Assembly: GCA_905221605.1 (NCBI GenBank)
Contig: CAJNDS010000779.1
Span: 208,501-272,500, forward strand
Direction: 5' to 3'
DNA: 64,000 bases
Source of the DNA: Symbiodinium natans
Lineage: Eukaryota; Sar; Dinophyceae; Suessiales; Symbiodiniaceae
A program made the translations under genes and the position numbers. This document shows, piece after piece, positions 9,830 through 19,647 of this stretch; within the stretch, counting starts at the first letter, position 1, and each line of letters begins with the position of its first letter. A model generated the notes under the pieces. It was not told the origin of the DNA. It did no database searches and worked only from the letters and a program-made list of their open reading frames with translations.

Positions 9830-10980
9830 GAAAACATCAACCTCAGATTAAACACAACAACCAACCCCCGGACCCCGTTCAGGGAGGTGTGGGAGGTTAA
9901 AGTTCGAGCTTCCTCTACTCCACTCCAGTCAGGCTTGACGGCCCACGGAAGACACCCTCCATAATAAAACAACAATGTCAGAGAAGCCCTTCAAGCCTGA
10001 CCACACCATGGCTGGCTCGACCCCATGGCTCCCCTTTCAATGCTCCGTTGTTGGCCCAGGAAGGCTTCTACAAACATGACAACCACAGATTATGGCACCA
10101 AAACGTAAAAACGTTTACTAGGGGGTGGTCAGCCACGTAGTGCAACGTCATGGGCCCGGGATTTGCGCAGGCGCTCCCGGTGGCCCCGTCCGGATGGGCC
10201 GAGTCTCCAGGTCCCGAACCCTAACCAGACACATCCATAAAGTCCTAGGCCCCGATTCGGCTCATCCTCCGTGGATCTGTAGGCTTTGAAATGTGGCCCT
10301 ACAGTGGTGCATCTCAAAGGTGAATCGCTTGGGGTTCACACAGGAGCAATTAGCTTCTAGGCACGCCTGTGGCCAGTTACTAGGTCATCGGTCCCCCGCG
10401 ATTCCCCTTCGTCCTGTGCATATAGGCTGCCAATCGGCCTTCATGCGGCTTGAAACGTGCCGCGTGTCGGACGTGTGTACAAAATTCGGACTGCAAAAGG
10501 GGTCCCCAGGCGATCAACAGGACTCAATTGGTAGCTACAGGCTTCAGCGGGTTTAGGGTTGGGGGGGACAGCAAAACCCAACGGTATCCAACAAAAGTTC
10601 TGGGTTTAGTGTTTAGGGTTTGCGTTTAGGATTTGGGGATTTGGGGCTTAGGGTGCAATACAAGTGCTGACTCCAGTGTTGCATGGAACAGCAGGACAAG
10701 AAGGGTTTAAGCGCAAAAGGTAGACAGAAAAGAAGATTATGTCCAGGAACAGGACCCGAGAGGAGTTTTCGTTATGGAACCCTAAATTCTAAACGACAGG
10801 ACCCAAGAGGAGTTTTCGTTATGTGCATCAGATCCTACTTTAGACTTCCGGAGCCTCGGGCTCTGACAATTAGAGTAATTAGAGCTTTGGCTTCTTCGAA
10901 ATAGTATACCATGTTGAAGCCTGAAAGACAGGATGGCCTTCATAATGCGAGTAGGGCTTTGGCGTTTCGATATAGTACGC
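9830..10980. other. No gene recognised
   Basis: Mixed sequence with a few TTTAGGG-like units (10,550-10,640). A minus-strand patch near 10,140-10,240 is open and charged (GHRERLRKSRAHDVA) and might be an exon, but it has no convincing splice sites. Confidence 0.4.
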
Positions 10981-10989
10981 CCCATGCAG

Positions 10990-11085
10990 AAGTGTGAAAG
11001 AACGGCGCCCTGAAAGGAACCCCGAAGGGAACCTCGAAAGGAACCCTGAAAGAAACCTTGAAAGGAACCCAGAAACCGCACCTGA
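10990..11085. repeat. Short tandem repeat, about 15 bp unit (GAAAGGAACCCT type)
   Basis: Five or six imperfect copies of GAAAGGAACCCTGAA-like units. The open frames across it are by-products of the repeat. Related words (AGGGTCCCTTCAAAGG) recur at 35,430-35,660. Confidence 0.65.
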
Positions 11086-11106
11086 AAAAGAACAGGGATC
11101 CCCTGC

Positions 11107-11163
11107 CTGGCGCTGAAGATGCCGAACGGTCTGCGCGACCTGGCCGGTGGTTTTGGCGATGCT
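11107..11163 (-). CDS. Candidate exon, helical segment
   Basis: Acceptor CATGAG (an alternative CCCTCAG lies 10 nt upstream) and GC donor CAG/GCAGGG. Nineteen codons, SIAKTTGQVAQTVRHLQRQ, phase 0 at both ends, in frame with the exon at 11589-11654. Helical, Gln-rich composition like the neighbouring exons. The acceptor was chosen partly because it keeps phase. Confidence 0.5.
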
Positions 11164-11398
11164 CTCATGTAAGGCTGAGGGTTCTTTGAAGGTTCCTTTC
11201 ATGGCTGTTCGCTACGGGTGGCGAAAAACACGGATTCGCTTTAATAAGGGATACCCTAATCGATCTTAAGAAATATTCTTCAATTGGGGTCTCTTTGAGT
11301 TACGGGTTCAGAATCTAGGGGCAGCGACTTTACCCTGAAATCTCTAGACCCCTGAAACAAAATCTATCCCCATCTCCACAAAAACAAGTATCTACAAC

Positions 11399-11461
11399 GC
11401 CCACGACGACTACGACTACGACTACGACTACGACTCCTCCTCCTGCTGCTACTGCTACTGG
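11399..11461 (+). repeat. ACGACT/CTGCTA triplet-type microsatellite
   Basis: CGACGACTACGACTACGACT grades into CTCCTCCTGCTGCTACTGCT. Simple repeat with no coding role seen. Confidence 0.8.
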
Positions 11462-11588
11462 TATGGCTGATGAAGTCTTTCCGCAAACGTCAAAGCCTAA
11501 ACCCTCAACCGCAAAACCCTGAACTCCTAAACCCCAAATCCTGAACCCCGAAGCCTAAATAAACCCTATCCTCCCCTATCTTAGCGAC

Positions 11589-11654
11589 CTGGCGGTTCAG
11601 CATCTCGCTCTTCTCCCGGCCGCGCCCCGCGCGCTTCAGGGTCTGGTGCAAGGC
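11589..11654 (-). CDS. Candidate exon, basic helical segment
   Basis: Acceptor CCGAG and donor CAG/GTCGCT on the minus strand. Twenty-two codons starting ALHQTLKRAGRGREKS and ending EMLNRQ, phase 0 at both ends. It is the first exon candidate beyond the LTR element at 11,982-19,821; the preceding exon of the same phase is at 20032-20106. If both are real, the element sits in this intron. Confidence 0.55.
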
Positions 11655-11981
11655 CTCGGAATGGAGGGGCTCTATGGGGTTTGGAGCTTTGGGGCTTGGA
11701 ATTTAAGGCTTCAGGGTTTAGGCTGGTTTAGGGTAGAGGGTCGGCGGACTTACACTAGAAATTGGGTTTCAGAAGCGCTTACTCAATCTTACAAGGTCTT
11801 CCGATGTCCTGCGGCGGCTCTAACTCTAAACTTAAACAGGTTACTTACAGTGCGTTGTCCAGCGTTTTTTGTTTTCGTGAAGGCTGCCTTTAGAGGTACT
11901 TCAAACTTTCGGCTTGGATTCCTTCGTAAGCACAGGTTTAGGGTTTAGGGAGCTCGGAAAAGGGAAAGCAAGAACACCCGG

Positions 11982-12162
11982 TATAGATATCAGAGAAACA
12001 CCAGACTGCAATCACAAGCACTGAGGACTGTAGACCGTTAAGCCACGCAGGAGTCGCTACTCTTTTCTACTGCAGAGGGCTTGCAGCTTGCGAAGTCATG
12101 CAACGGGACGATATGCGCATGATGTTACAATACAAGGGTTGTCGCAATGCAAAACTACACCC
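11982..12162 (-). repeat. Left terminal direct repeat (3' LTR in element orientation)
   Basis: It matches 19,648-19,821 in the same orientation almost throughout, with a few substitutions and one ~7-bp length difference (AGCTTGCGAAG versus GCGAGG). Shared start TATAG, shared end AACTACACCC. TG...CA ends are not obvious. Confidence 0.75.
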
Positions 12163-12172
12163 CCCTCGCCGA

Positions 12173-12532
12173 TTAGTGGCAATGAGAAGGCGGACTCCGC
12201 TGCAACCCTGGGAAAACACTAGGTGCACATCGGCCTCGTCTCGCGATGGGCAAGCGATCACCTCGCAGGGTAGAAAAATGTTGGTGCTTAGCGCTTTCTA
12301 AGACATGCTCTTGAAGCTGCACATCAAAGCACATGTGAATTCTATTTTGCTCGGGGCAAACAAAAGTGCGAAGATCCATGCACTTATAAACTCCAATGAT
12401 CGCATCGAACCCAATGGTGAGGATCAAATTGGTACCGTCAGCCGTTACATCGAATTGCGGCGCCGGTATGGTCGGAGTTGTCACACAGGGACGAAATCGG
12501 AAATGTTGGGCATATCCACTCGTGCTTTGCAT
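12173..12532 (-). pseudogene. Uncharacterised 3' reading frame of the retroelement
   Basis: A 119-codon minus-strand frame next to the 3' LTR. It contains DGTNLILTIGFDAIIGVYK and a Cys-rich strand (RTFVCPEQNRIHMCFD) that look like real protein. Family not recognised. Probably the end of the element's coding region. Confidence 0.45.
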
Positions 12533-12712
12533 CGCTACGAGTGCTGGCTACCGCGTTAGCGGAGCTCTAGATTTTGGAGTTGCCTACAACACGGCGATAT
12601 CGAAACAAAAGGTTCTTCGCATTTGGATTGGCAAACGTCAGGGTCTGGCTTCACCATCTTCGGTTCCACCATCCCCCCTGCCAACGCTGGGAATCCCTCC
12701 AGGATGAGCCGC

Positions 12713-13564
12713 TTAAGCATCTCGAGACCTCTTTACGTCAGCGATCTTGGCTTGGTACGCTTGATCTGCAACTACAAGTTCGCTCGCAAGTAGGCCACAG
12801 ATCCATGCGTCAGTCTCCCGCTGTGACCACTGCATGGTCCCAGTCACGGAAATGGTACCAGAAAAAGTAACCAAGCGCTCGATAGATCTTGATTTGGAGA
12901 TGATCTGCACAAACTCCTTCACGCTGATGATGGCACCGACCCAAGAGACGGCGAAAGGTGGCTCTTCCGGCATGGCTGCTAAGCCCGCTGCCATCATCTC
13001 CTGTGGAGTAGAGATGATGTAAATCAGGCGTGCAGTCGTCAGTGGATCAGATGCCTGATGGCGGGCTCCTGTTCCGTGCGATCCGACGCCTAAGCGTCTT
13101 TGCGCCGCAGTACGTCCTTCATTTGGAAGGGCTGCATTGCATAGCAGCTGGTAGATCTTGAGGTCCCGCACATTGAGCCCTCTTGCTCGAAGCATTGACG
13201 AGCATATTGGGGATCTCCCTCGAACCGTGCGGTGATGCCGTCGTACTCCATCTTCTGCGCTCGCTTCTGCATCGACTGTGCCTTCGCAAGAGTCTCAGCA
13301 GCTCAGCATCTGGCGACATGGCACCCTACCATTGGCGTCCCGGGCCATCTCGCGGATCACGTCCTGGTCCGAGAGCTCGTGGGGGCGCAGTCCAAAATTC
13401 GCAGCGTTCGCAGCGGCACACTCCCTGGCAAAACGGCGAGCGCTTTGAAGGCGACGGTGGTGAAGCATAGAACGTTGGGAAAGGAAGGCCTCCCCGCACT
13501 GAAAGCAGAGATTCTGCCCCACATAGTAGGAGGTACCGCGCTTCGAGCAAACCTTCTCCCGCAA
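12713..13564 (-). pseudogene. Frameshifted reading frame with zinc-finger-like start
   Basis: Pieces in different minus-strand frames join into one protein-like sequence. It starts MREKVCSKRGTSYYVG with CFQCGEAF and a downstream HH (C2H2-like), continues through LQSARRFARECAAAN and EYDGITARFEGDPQYARQC, and ends with ISTPQEMMAAGLAAMPEEPP. At least two frameshifts. Its function in the element is unknown. Confidence 0.45.
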
Positions 13565-13853
13565 TGAGCCCTGGCCTTCGGGCGATGCTGTGGCGGGGTC
13601 GCCGGCTCCGATACCTCCACGGATGTAGCGGGAGTATTCGTCATCTACGCTGACTCGGTGTTCCTCCGCGAATACAGCCCTCCAAAGCGTGGACTACCAC
13701 CACTCTCCAAACTCCGGGCGGGCCTCGTCGCCGCAGACAAACACTGCAGCGGCCATATTGTGGAGGCTTCTGTGCCCGGCGAGATCGTGTGACCCGCAAT
13801 GCAGGGGCAGGCAAGAGACTTTAGACTGTCTTTTGGGCAGTGACGATGACTCC

Positions 13854-14480
13854 TTATCTCGTTCCATGTAGCGACGGTGTTCTGAATGATGTCATGCTGA
13901 GTGCCGTCGGTACATCATCACGCTTCGGCTCAACCTTAGTCTCGGCTGCGATCCCTGCGAGCGAGCACATCACTTTCGCATCGGCGCATGCCATGATGTG
14001 GGAGTCATGCACATGCAGAGCAACATCAGTGGTGAAGCTCTTAAGCAAACGAGAAATTGTCCTAACCGAACGAAGGCACCTACGGTCACTACTACTACCC
14101 GGCAGCGACGCAAAAATAAGTACCTTTCCCCCCTCGTCGCAGTGGGTTTTAGTTTTTCTAACTGTACGGTAGGGGAGAACAACATGCTTTTGAGTTGGGG
14201 AGACCAACAAAGGTTTGTTCTTTTGTGTAAACGCAGAACCCCAGATTTCGGAGCCATTGGAAAGCTGTTGTTCAGCTTGAAGTTGGTTCCCAAGCCCTTC
14301 AACCCAAAGTCCACCGTCCTGAAAACCCCCAAACTGGATGACAAGGTTCGTACTGTTCTTGAGGTTGCGACTGTCAGTGTGAAGCTTGGATTTAGCGTTC
14401 TTACTCGTAGCCAAAGATGCCCATGTAAAGTCAGGGCCTGCGTGCTTGGCGACGAATGCGTTGAGAAACTGACATGTCAT
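13854..14480 (-). CDS. 2OG-Fe(II) dioxygenase-like reading frame of the retroelement
   Basis: A 208-codon frame whose ATG overlaps the stop of the RNase H frame (ATGA). Residues 33-61 contain LHTDSRN and FGGFQDGGLWVE. H34-x-D36, a later H99 (in SPTQKHVVLPY) and R108 give the HxD...H...R layout of 2-oxoglutarate/Fe(II) dioxygenases with a double-stranded beta helix. GG-x-LW strands after HxD are also seen in TET/JBP-type and prolyl-hydroxylase-like members. What it would oxidise cannot be told from the sequence. The overlap may be a frameshift that split one polyprotein. Confidence 0.5.
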   Translation of the reverse strand: MTCQFLNAFVAKHAGPDFTWASLATSKNAKSKLHTDSRNLKNSTNLVIQFGGFQDGGLWVEGLGNQLQAEQQLSNGSEIWGSAFTQKNKPLLVSPTQKHVVLPYRTVRKTKTHCDEGGKVLIFASLPGSSSDRRCLRSVRTISRLLKSFTTDVALHVHDSHIMACADAKVMCSLAGIAAETKVEPKRDDVPTALSMTSFRTPSLHGTR

Positions 14481-15616
14481 GGGGCGCTTGCGTGTGGATC
14501 GGTAAGACCTTGCTCGCCACTGAACCAGTACAAACCCCAGGAGTGATAATACGAGTCCTCGTTCACCTCGAGCTTGTTCTTCCTCGTCCGGATTATTCTT
14601 TTAGGCAAGGCCTGAATTATTCTTTCTGCGGCGCAGCTACGAAAGTCCGACTTCTCAAGCGCCTCCTTTGCTAACGCCTCGGGATCCGGTTGACCGATGA
14701 CGGTGGCTGAAATCGAGGGTTTGGCTACCAGGTGGCTATCAGAGTCCTTTCCCTTTGAGGTTTTCTTCTGATTGGGGCAAAGCACAAGGTTAATCAACCG
14801 AAGTGCATGCTGCCACTTGGTCCTTCCGGCGAAGGGCTTGGTGAAGATGTCGGCCACTTGCTCACTAGTATCGGCGTTAACCAGATTGAAAAACTTCTGC
14901 TCAAACTGTTGCTTCAACCATCCAAAAGAGATCCGTTGAGTACGATCAGTGTGCCTCAGCTTCTCACTATCTCCCTTCAACAGGATCGTTATTGTGGCCT
15001 GGTTGCCCTCCAGGACCTGCGCTGCGAACTTGTCGCTGAGTGCAATGTTCAAACCTTGGAGATCAGCAATGGAACGTCCTTCAGGCTTGCCTCCATACCT
15101 AAGTTCGTACAGTTCTGGGTCTATTCTAGCCACAATATCATCGGTGTCAAACCGAGCCTTTTGTTTCGGCCGAGCCCTTCGACTGGCTGGATCCACAACG
15201 ATGTGTTTCCAAAGAAAGAGCCAGAGGCTTAAGCTCGGGAGCCCTTGTGCTCCAACACCGTGATTGGCAGAAACGACCTCGCTCTCCGTACTAGACATAG
15301 TGATGCTAGTTTGCTTCTTCGAGAAGGCGTTCAGAGGATAGTACGCGTTGGGCCCTACCAAGTACAATGCACAACCGGGGGTAGACTTGTTGTCATGCTC
15401 ACCGGACCAGTCAGCATCGCAAAATAACCACAACTTGCAATCACTCACACGATCTCCGATGAAGCCCTGCATCTTAAGGTCCAGAGAGGAGTTGATGTAA
15501 CAGATTAAGCGATGGAGTCCGACATCGCAGTCTCGCGACCACTTTGTCACCCTGGATCTTGCCATCCGGGCTGCGAAAAGCACTTTCATAAGCACGCGAC
15601 TTGCAATTGGTTGCAA
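14477..15616 (-). CDS. Copia RNase H region of the retroelement
   Basis: A 379-codon frame. It carries the copia RNase H signature in order: VTKWSRDCDVGLHRLICYI, FCDADWSGE, KSTPGCALYL, FSKKQTSITMSSTESEVV, then HTDRTQRISFGWL and QVADIFTKPF. The region normally follows RT on the same polyprotein. A Lys/Ser-rich tail (KRIIRTRKNK...YYHSWGLYWF) follows and ends in TGA at 14,477. The N-terminal part joins the preceding frame (15,586-16,209) by a frameshift near 15,600-15,640. Confidence 0.85.
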   Translation of the reverse strand: MQPIASRVLMKVLFAARMARSRVTKWSRDCDVGLHRLICYINSSLDLKMQGFIGDRVSDCKLWLFCDADWSGEHDNKSTPGCALYLVGPNAYYPLNAFSKKQTSITMSSTESEVVSANHGVGAQGLPSLSLWLFLWKHIVVDPASRRARPKQKARFDTDDIVARIDPELYELRYGGKPEGRSIADLQGLNIALSDKFAAQVLEGNQATITILLKGDSEKLRHTDRTQRISFGWLKQQFEQKFFNLVNADTSEQVADIFTKPFAGRTKWQHALRLINLVLCPNQKKTSKGKDSDSHLVAKPSISATVIGQPDPEALAKEALEKSDFRSCAAERIIQALPKRIIRTRKNKLEVNEDSYYHSWGLYWFSGEQGLTDPHASAP

Positions 15617-16209
15617 CCGACCCCCTCTTCTTCTCCTTCCGTGGGCCTAGAACTTCTGCTAACCTTGGCCAACTCGCAATACCTTTCGACACAAGAGATG
15701 AGGAAATCCCTCACGTCATACGTCATAATGTTCACTGGCTTCGACATAGCGGGGACTGCTTCCTGACAGATCAAGTCCATGGCCTTAAACTTGCCTTGCT
15801 TTGCTTCACGCTTGGCTTCCGTTTTGGACCTAGTAGCTAAGGCACGCTTGAAATCCTCGGGATCAACCGATGTGATAGGGAAGTAGGTCCTGCCCGTCCA
15901 CCAGGTGTCCTGACGTTTGGCTCCATGTTCGTTGAAGTTGTCATGAATGACTGAACCTCCCTCTACCTCAGTGAACCTCTCAAGCGAAATGTTCGGAAAG
16001 CGCTGATCATCATGTTCGTCGGGAACACACAGCCTCTTTCGAGGATAGAGGTGACGGCGACCAACAGCACCCAACTCTGGGTCGAAGTCCCAGAAGTCTT
16101 CCTTTCGAGTCGGCTCGGGGTTTCCCCAGCTGCAGGAGTTGCCATCTTCTTGTCAAAGACATAAGCAAATGGATGGGTTTTTGCAGAGACCTGGGAAAGT
16201 GGGTCCCCT
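15586..16209 (-). pseudogene. RT-RNase H connection of the copia element, frameshifted
   Basis: Minus-strand pieces PFAYVFDKKMATPAAGE and RRHLYPRKRLCVPDEHDD, then VNIMTYDVRDFLISCVERYC, form the linker between copia RT and RNase H. Several frame changes. Its upper end is cut by the repeat array at 16,213-16,692. Confidence 0.65.
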
Positions 16210-16212
16210 TTT

Positions 16213-16692
16213 CCGGGATGGGGCGAAGACGAAATTGAAGCCGAAATTTGAAGACGAAGTTCGGCCCAGCCGAAATCAGGCCCTGAAGACGAAATTCGGC
16301 ACCGAAGACGAAATTCGGCCCCTGAAGCCTAAACTCGGCCCTGAAGCCTAAATTGGGCCCCTGAAGCCGAAAATCGGCCCCGAAGACGAAATTCGGCCGC
16401 TGAAGACAAAATTCGGCCCTGAAGTCGAAATGCGGCTCCTGAAGACGAAATTCGGCCATATTCGGCCCTGAAGCCGAAATTCGGCCCTGAAGCAGAAATT
16501 CGGCAACTCGGCCCCGGAATGGATTCAGGGCCATTTTAGGCTGCAGGCCCAAGGGGGACCGAAACCGAATTCAAGCTTCAAGGTCCGAATATTGGGCTTC
16601 AGGGCCCGAATTTCGTCTTCAGTGCCGAATTTCGTCTTCAAGGCCTAATTTCGGCTGGCGAATTTCGTCTTAAAATTTCGTCTTCGCCTCAC
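16213..16692. mobile_element. Foldback repeat inserted in the RT region
   Basis: About 480 bp made of imperfect ~19-bp units (CCTGAAGACGAAATTCGGC). Units read in one direction up to ~16,510 and in the opposite direction from ~16,565, so the block can fold on itself. The two ends are near-perfect inverted copies (GGCGAAGACGAAATT at 16,218 and AATTTCGTCTTCGCC at ~16,675). Coding homology to copia stops at one side and resumes at the other. Looks like a non-autonomous foldback (Tetris-like) element. Confidence 0.65.
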
Positions 16693-17236
16693 CCGAAGCA
16701 CCTACCGAAAGGCACTGGAGGATCCATGTCGATCACATCGCTGATGGTCTTCCATCCCTTCTCCATGTTTTTGGCTGGGCCGGCCATCTTAAAATCGTCG
16801 ACATAAACAACCAGGAGGAGGTCGATCGAGTTCAGGGTGGTAGAAAATGGATTGCCATATTTCGGGCAGTACAGCGACCCACCCAGCAGAGGTAAGCTGC
16901 TTCGTACAGTGCTGTTCTGCTCGGGATGACCATAAAGCGCTAACATCAGTGGACATACCGGGTCTTTGTACTTCAACCATTCTTTTGGCCACCTATTTCT
17001 AGGCAACCTCACCCAAGTTTCAACGCCTTTAAACAGTGCCTGGGTGTAGGCCTGGCGTGCATCGGCCTGCTGCTGCTATATCCAGGCTGACTCCCAAAGA
17101 TAGCATGATCGTTGTGCTCGTCGGAGACCCTGTTGCCTTGAAAGACACTACGTCCCTTCCACTTGCGATCGGCATGACCCTCGGGAAGCTCTGACCCCTT
17201 AAGGCTACAAATCTCAAAAACTTCTATTTTTCTCAA
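16693..17236 (-). pseudogene. Copia reverse transcriptase, frameshifted
   Basis: Across minus-strand frames: EVFEICSLKGSELPEGHADR, GRSVFQGNRVSDEHND, a degraded QADARQAYTQA segment, RLPRNRWPKEWLKY, CPLMLALYGHPE and LLLVVYVDDFKMAGP with the catalytic YVDD. Ends at DPPVPFGR, where the foldback repeat begins. At least two frameshifts lie between 17,040 and 16,850. Confidence 0.8.
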
Positions 17237-17588
17237 AAAGTGCCTTGACCCCTTTCTTTTGGGCCTTACTGGCTACATCGGAGTACTCACGAACCCTATC
17301 CGAGAGCCAGCACTGTTTGTCTACAAGCTTCTGCCACTCTTTGTCAAGAGCACGCTGTGCATCTACGTTGCTGTTGATTTCCTTCTGCGAAACAACCCTT
17401 GCAACAAGTGCACACTGGAGCTCAGCAACTTCGCAGAGCTTGTCGAAGTACATGCGGCCGAGCTTCTCGCGGTGTGGTTCCTGAACCCTGGGTCCAACAG
17501 GCATAGCAGGAGCAGCAGACTTACGCTTCTCGATCTCAACCTTCCTATGGTACCTCTCGACGTCAGCCTCACGTCGGGCCTTTAACAT
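17214..17588 (-). CDS. Copia polyprotein segment just before RT
   Basis: A 124-codon frame rich in Glu/Lys: READVERYHRKVEIEKR, then HREKLGRMYFDKLCEVAELQ and LDKEWQKLVDKQCWLSDRV. The last part (DKEW.KL...CWL) is the conserved lead-in to copia RT, and the frame runs to the RT start at 17,220. Confidence 0.7.
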   Translation of the reverse strand: MLKARREADVERYHRKVEIEKRKSAAPAMPVGPRVQEPHREKLGRMYFDKLCEVAELQCALVARVVSQKEINSNVDAQRALDKEWQKLVDKQCWLSDRVREYSDVASKAQKKGVKALFEKNRSF

Positions 17589-17612
17589 AGAGGTCCAGAA
17601 TCAGGGGGCCCC

Positions 17613-18260
17613 TTAGAACCCTTCTTGTTTCGCGCGAGCCTCTTTTGAGCCATCGGGCATTCTGGTTGGGTCGTGAGGTTTCCAAGCTGGTTTGGGAGCT
17701 TTGGGGGCGCTACTGGAGCTTGGTTCAGGAGGAGCCACAGGCTTTGGTTCTCCTACTTTTTCACTGCCGTTTTCCCATGCATCGATTTCGGCACACCTCC
17801 GACCCAGCTCTGCCAACAGGTCCTCTTCGTCTTCAGGAGTGTAGTCAGCAAACAGCTGTTCAATGGCATCGTCATCCTCGAACTCGGGTGTCTGCTCGAA
17901 ACAATTCTGATCATCAAGGGATGGGGGTGCCCCGTCCTCAATAGGGCTGGCAAGTGGAAAAGTAAGGTCACCTACCGGAAGCTCCATGCGTTTGACTCGG
18001 AGGATCTTAAGGCAACTCTCTCATATCGACCTTGTCCTCGATTTTTGACCATTCTCCCCCTCTGAAGACCCAAGTTGTCCTGATCACGAAGCTAGGACGC
18101 CCTGACGCAGGAGTCCTGAAGGCTTTGGGTTTTTGCCCAATGATCACCTTTCGGTGGCACCTTGGAGATTGCTTCGCGGACCTCAGGGTCAAGGTGCTTA
18201 CCCGGGTCCTCGTCTTGCTCTTCCTCACCGGCGGATTCATCATTCGCAGCACCGGCGAGC
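17613..18260 (-). pseudogene. Acidic linker of the copia polyprotein; no integrase seen
   Basis: Minus-strand frames with a Glu/Asp-rich stretch (FEDDDAIEQLFADYTPEDEE), a Pro/Lys stretch (PKAPKPAWKPHDPTR) and, above them, WVFRGGEWSKIEDKVDM. The D,D35E integrase expected between protease and RT is not found in any frame, so an internal deletion is likely. Confidence 0.55.
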
Positions 18261-18272
18261 CCGCAAGGGCCG

Positions 18273-18764
18273 CTATCTACTGAAAAACCGAATCACCCCC
18301 CTGGCTAAACAACGGAGAGAGAACATTCCGCTCTCCTTCGATATAGCTGGGTTGCACCAGTGCCAGAGCCTTCTGCGATCACAGGCAGTCTGCTTTTGAG
18401 CTTGCACTTCAACTTCTTTCCGTCGGACGAAGAAAGGGGCCTTCCCTGCGTACCAGTGAAAGTCATAAAGCTCGTCCAGGCACCTCCTACCGACGGAGCA
18501 AACAGGTGGAGTGCTTTCCAACAGGTAACACTCTACAGGAAGGCTCAGTTCTGGGATGTCCACTTTGACAGATTGGTTCCCTAGAACTGGACCGTTGGCT
18601 GTGATAAGACTCACAGGTCTTGATGCTGTTTCGACCTCAACGCTCGGGTAGTGAACCCGAAGATCTTCCTTGCTAATGAGGTCCTCTTCACTGCCAGTGT
18701 CAGCTAGAAACTCTAAGCTGGGCACGACGCCTGAGCAGGCGGGCACTAGAGAGCACGTTCGCAC
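18273..18764 (-). CDS. Copia aspartic protease region
   Basis: A 163-codon frame with SLEFLADTGSEEDLIS, the DTG-type active site of a retroviral-like aspartic protease, followed by ITANGPVLGNQSVKVDIPEL and the flap-side segment CLDELYDFHWYAGKAPF. The frame above it contains a Cys cluster (ECSYMCSDTTCDEC) in another phase. Confidence 0.75.
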   Translation of the reverse strand: MRTCSLVPACSGVVPSLEFLADTGSEEDLISKEDLRVHYPSVEVETASRPVSLITANGPVLGNQSVKVDIPELSLPVECYLLESTPPVCSVGRRCLDELYDFHWYAGKAPFFVRRKEVEVQAQKQTACDRRRLWHWCNPAISKESGMFSLRCLARGVIRFFSR

Positions 18765-19625
18765 TCATCGCATGTTGTGTCACTGCACATGTAGCTACAT
18801 TCAGCTGGCACATCGTTCAACATGCTTTGCACCACGGCTTCGAGCTGTTTCGTTTCTACTCTGGCACGATTTTGTTCTTTGACGCTTGCCTTGGGGCAGT
18901 CCTCGGCAGTGGTGTAAGCCATGCTGAACTGACGTTTCTTCCTGACGTGCCTGTTGCCATCACCTTCGATAGGGATGGCCTTCGTGACAGGTTCATTACA
19001 GAAGGCTACTGACAGTGGCTCTATCTTGAAGGTTGACTTGCCTATCCAGGTTCTAGAAGAGGGCTCCGGGGCAGTCTTTCTCCAGTTCCATGCCACTGCA
19101 GCAAAGCGAGAGTTTTCAGGAAAGAACTTCCCGACCCTTACCTTGTTCTTAAGTCACTTAACGTCAATCGGACAATCACCGCCTGGCGTCCTTCCTACAC
19201 GATGATGCCCCATCAACACCCCGCGAATCCTCCGGGACGTCCTGGCGCAGCAATGCAACATGCTGCAGTCTTGTCCATGCTTTTAGACCCACCTCGGCTC
19301 TTTGGTCTCCTAGGAGCAGGCGAGGGCGATCTAGGCTTAATAAGAAACTAAGTTCTGTTCTGAGACGTTCATGAACATGATACACATTTGTCTGCGAAAA
19401 GAAGTTCGCCGTCATGCTGAGGGTCCGGCCGTCATGCGTGGACATGTTAGCGAGATTAAATGCTTGAGGGTGCAATTGTTGATCTACTTGCATCTCTAGC
19501 TCTAGCGCTCCTGCCCGGCTTCCCGTTGCCGGGAGCAGCAAGGGAAGCCCTGACCGTTCTGCAGTTGCTTCTTCTGCAAGTATGAGCTCAGGGGATGCAA
19601 GGTCTGTGACATCATCCGCAAGCAC
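18746..19625 (-). pseudogene. Gag-like N-terminal frames of the copia element
   Basis: Frame 19,625-19,176 (MLADDVTDLASPEL..., with EVGLKAWTRLQHVALLRQDV) and frame 19,096-18,746 (AWNWRKTAPEPSSRTW, then KRQFSMAYTTAEDC) together look like the gag and spacer region. A frame break lies near 19,100-19,180. Codon use resembles the rest of the element. Confidence 0.5.
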
Positions 19626-19647
19626 GTAGGCTATACGGCTGATAACC

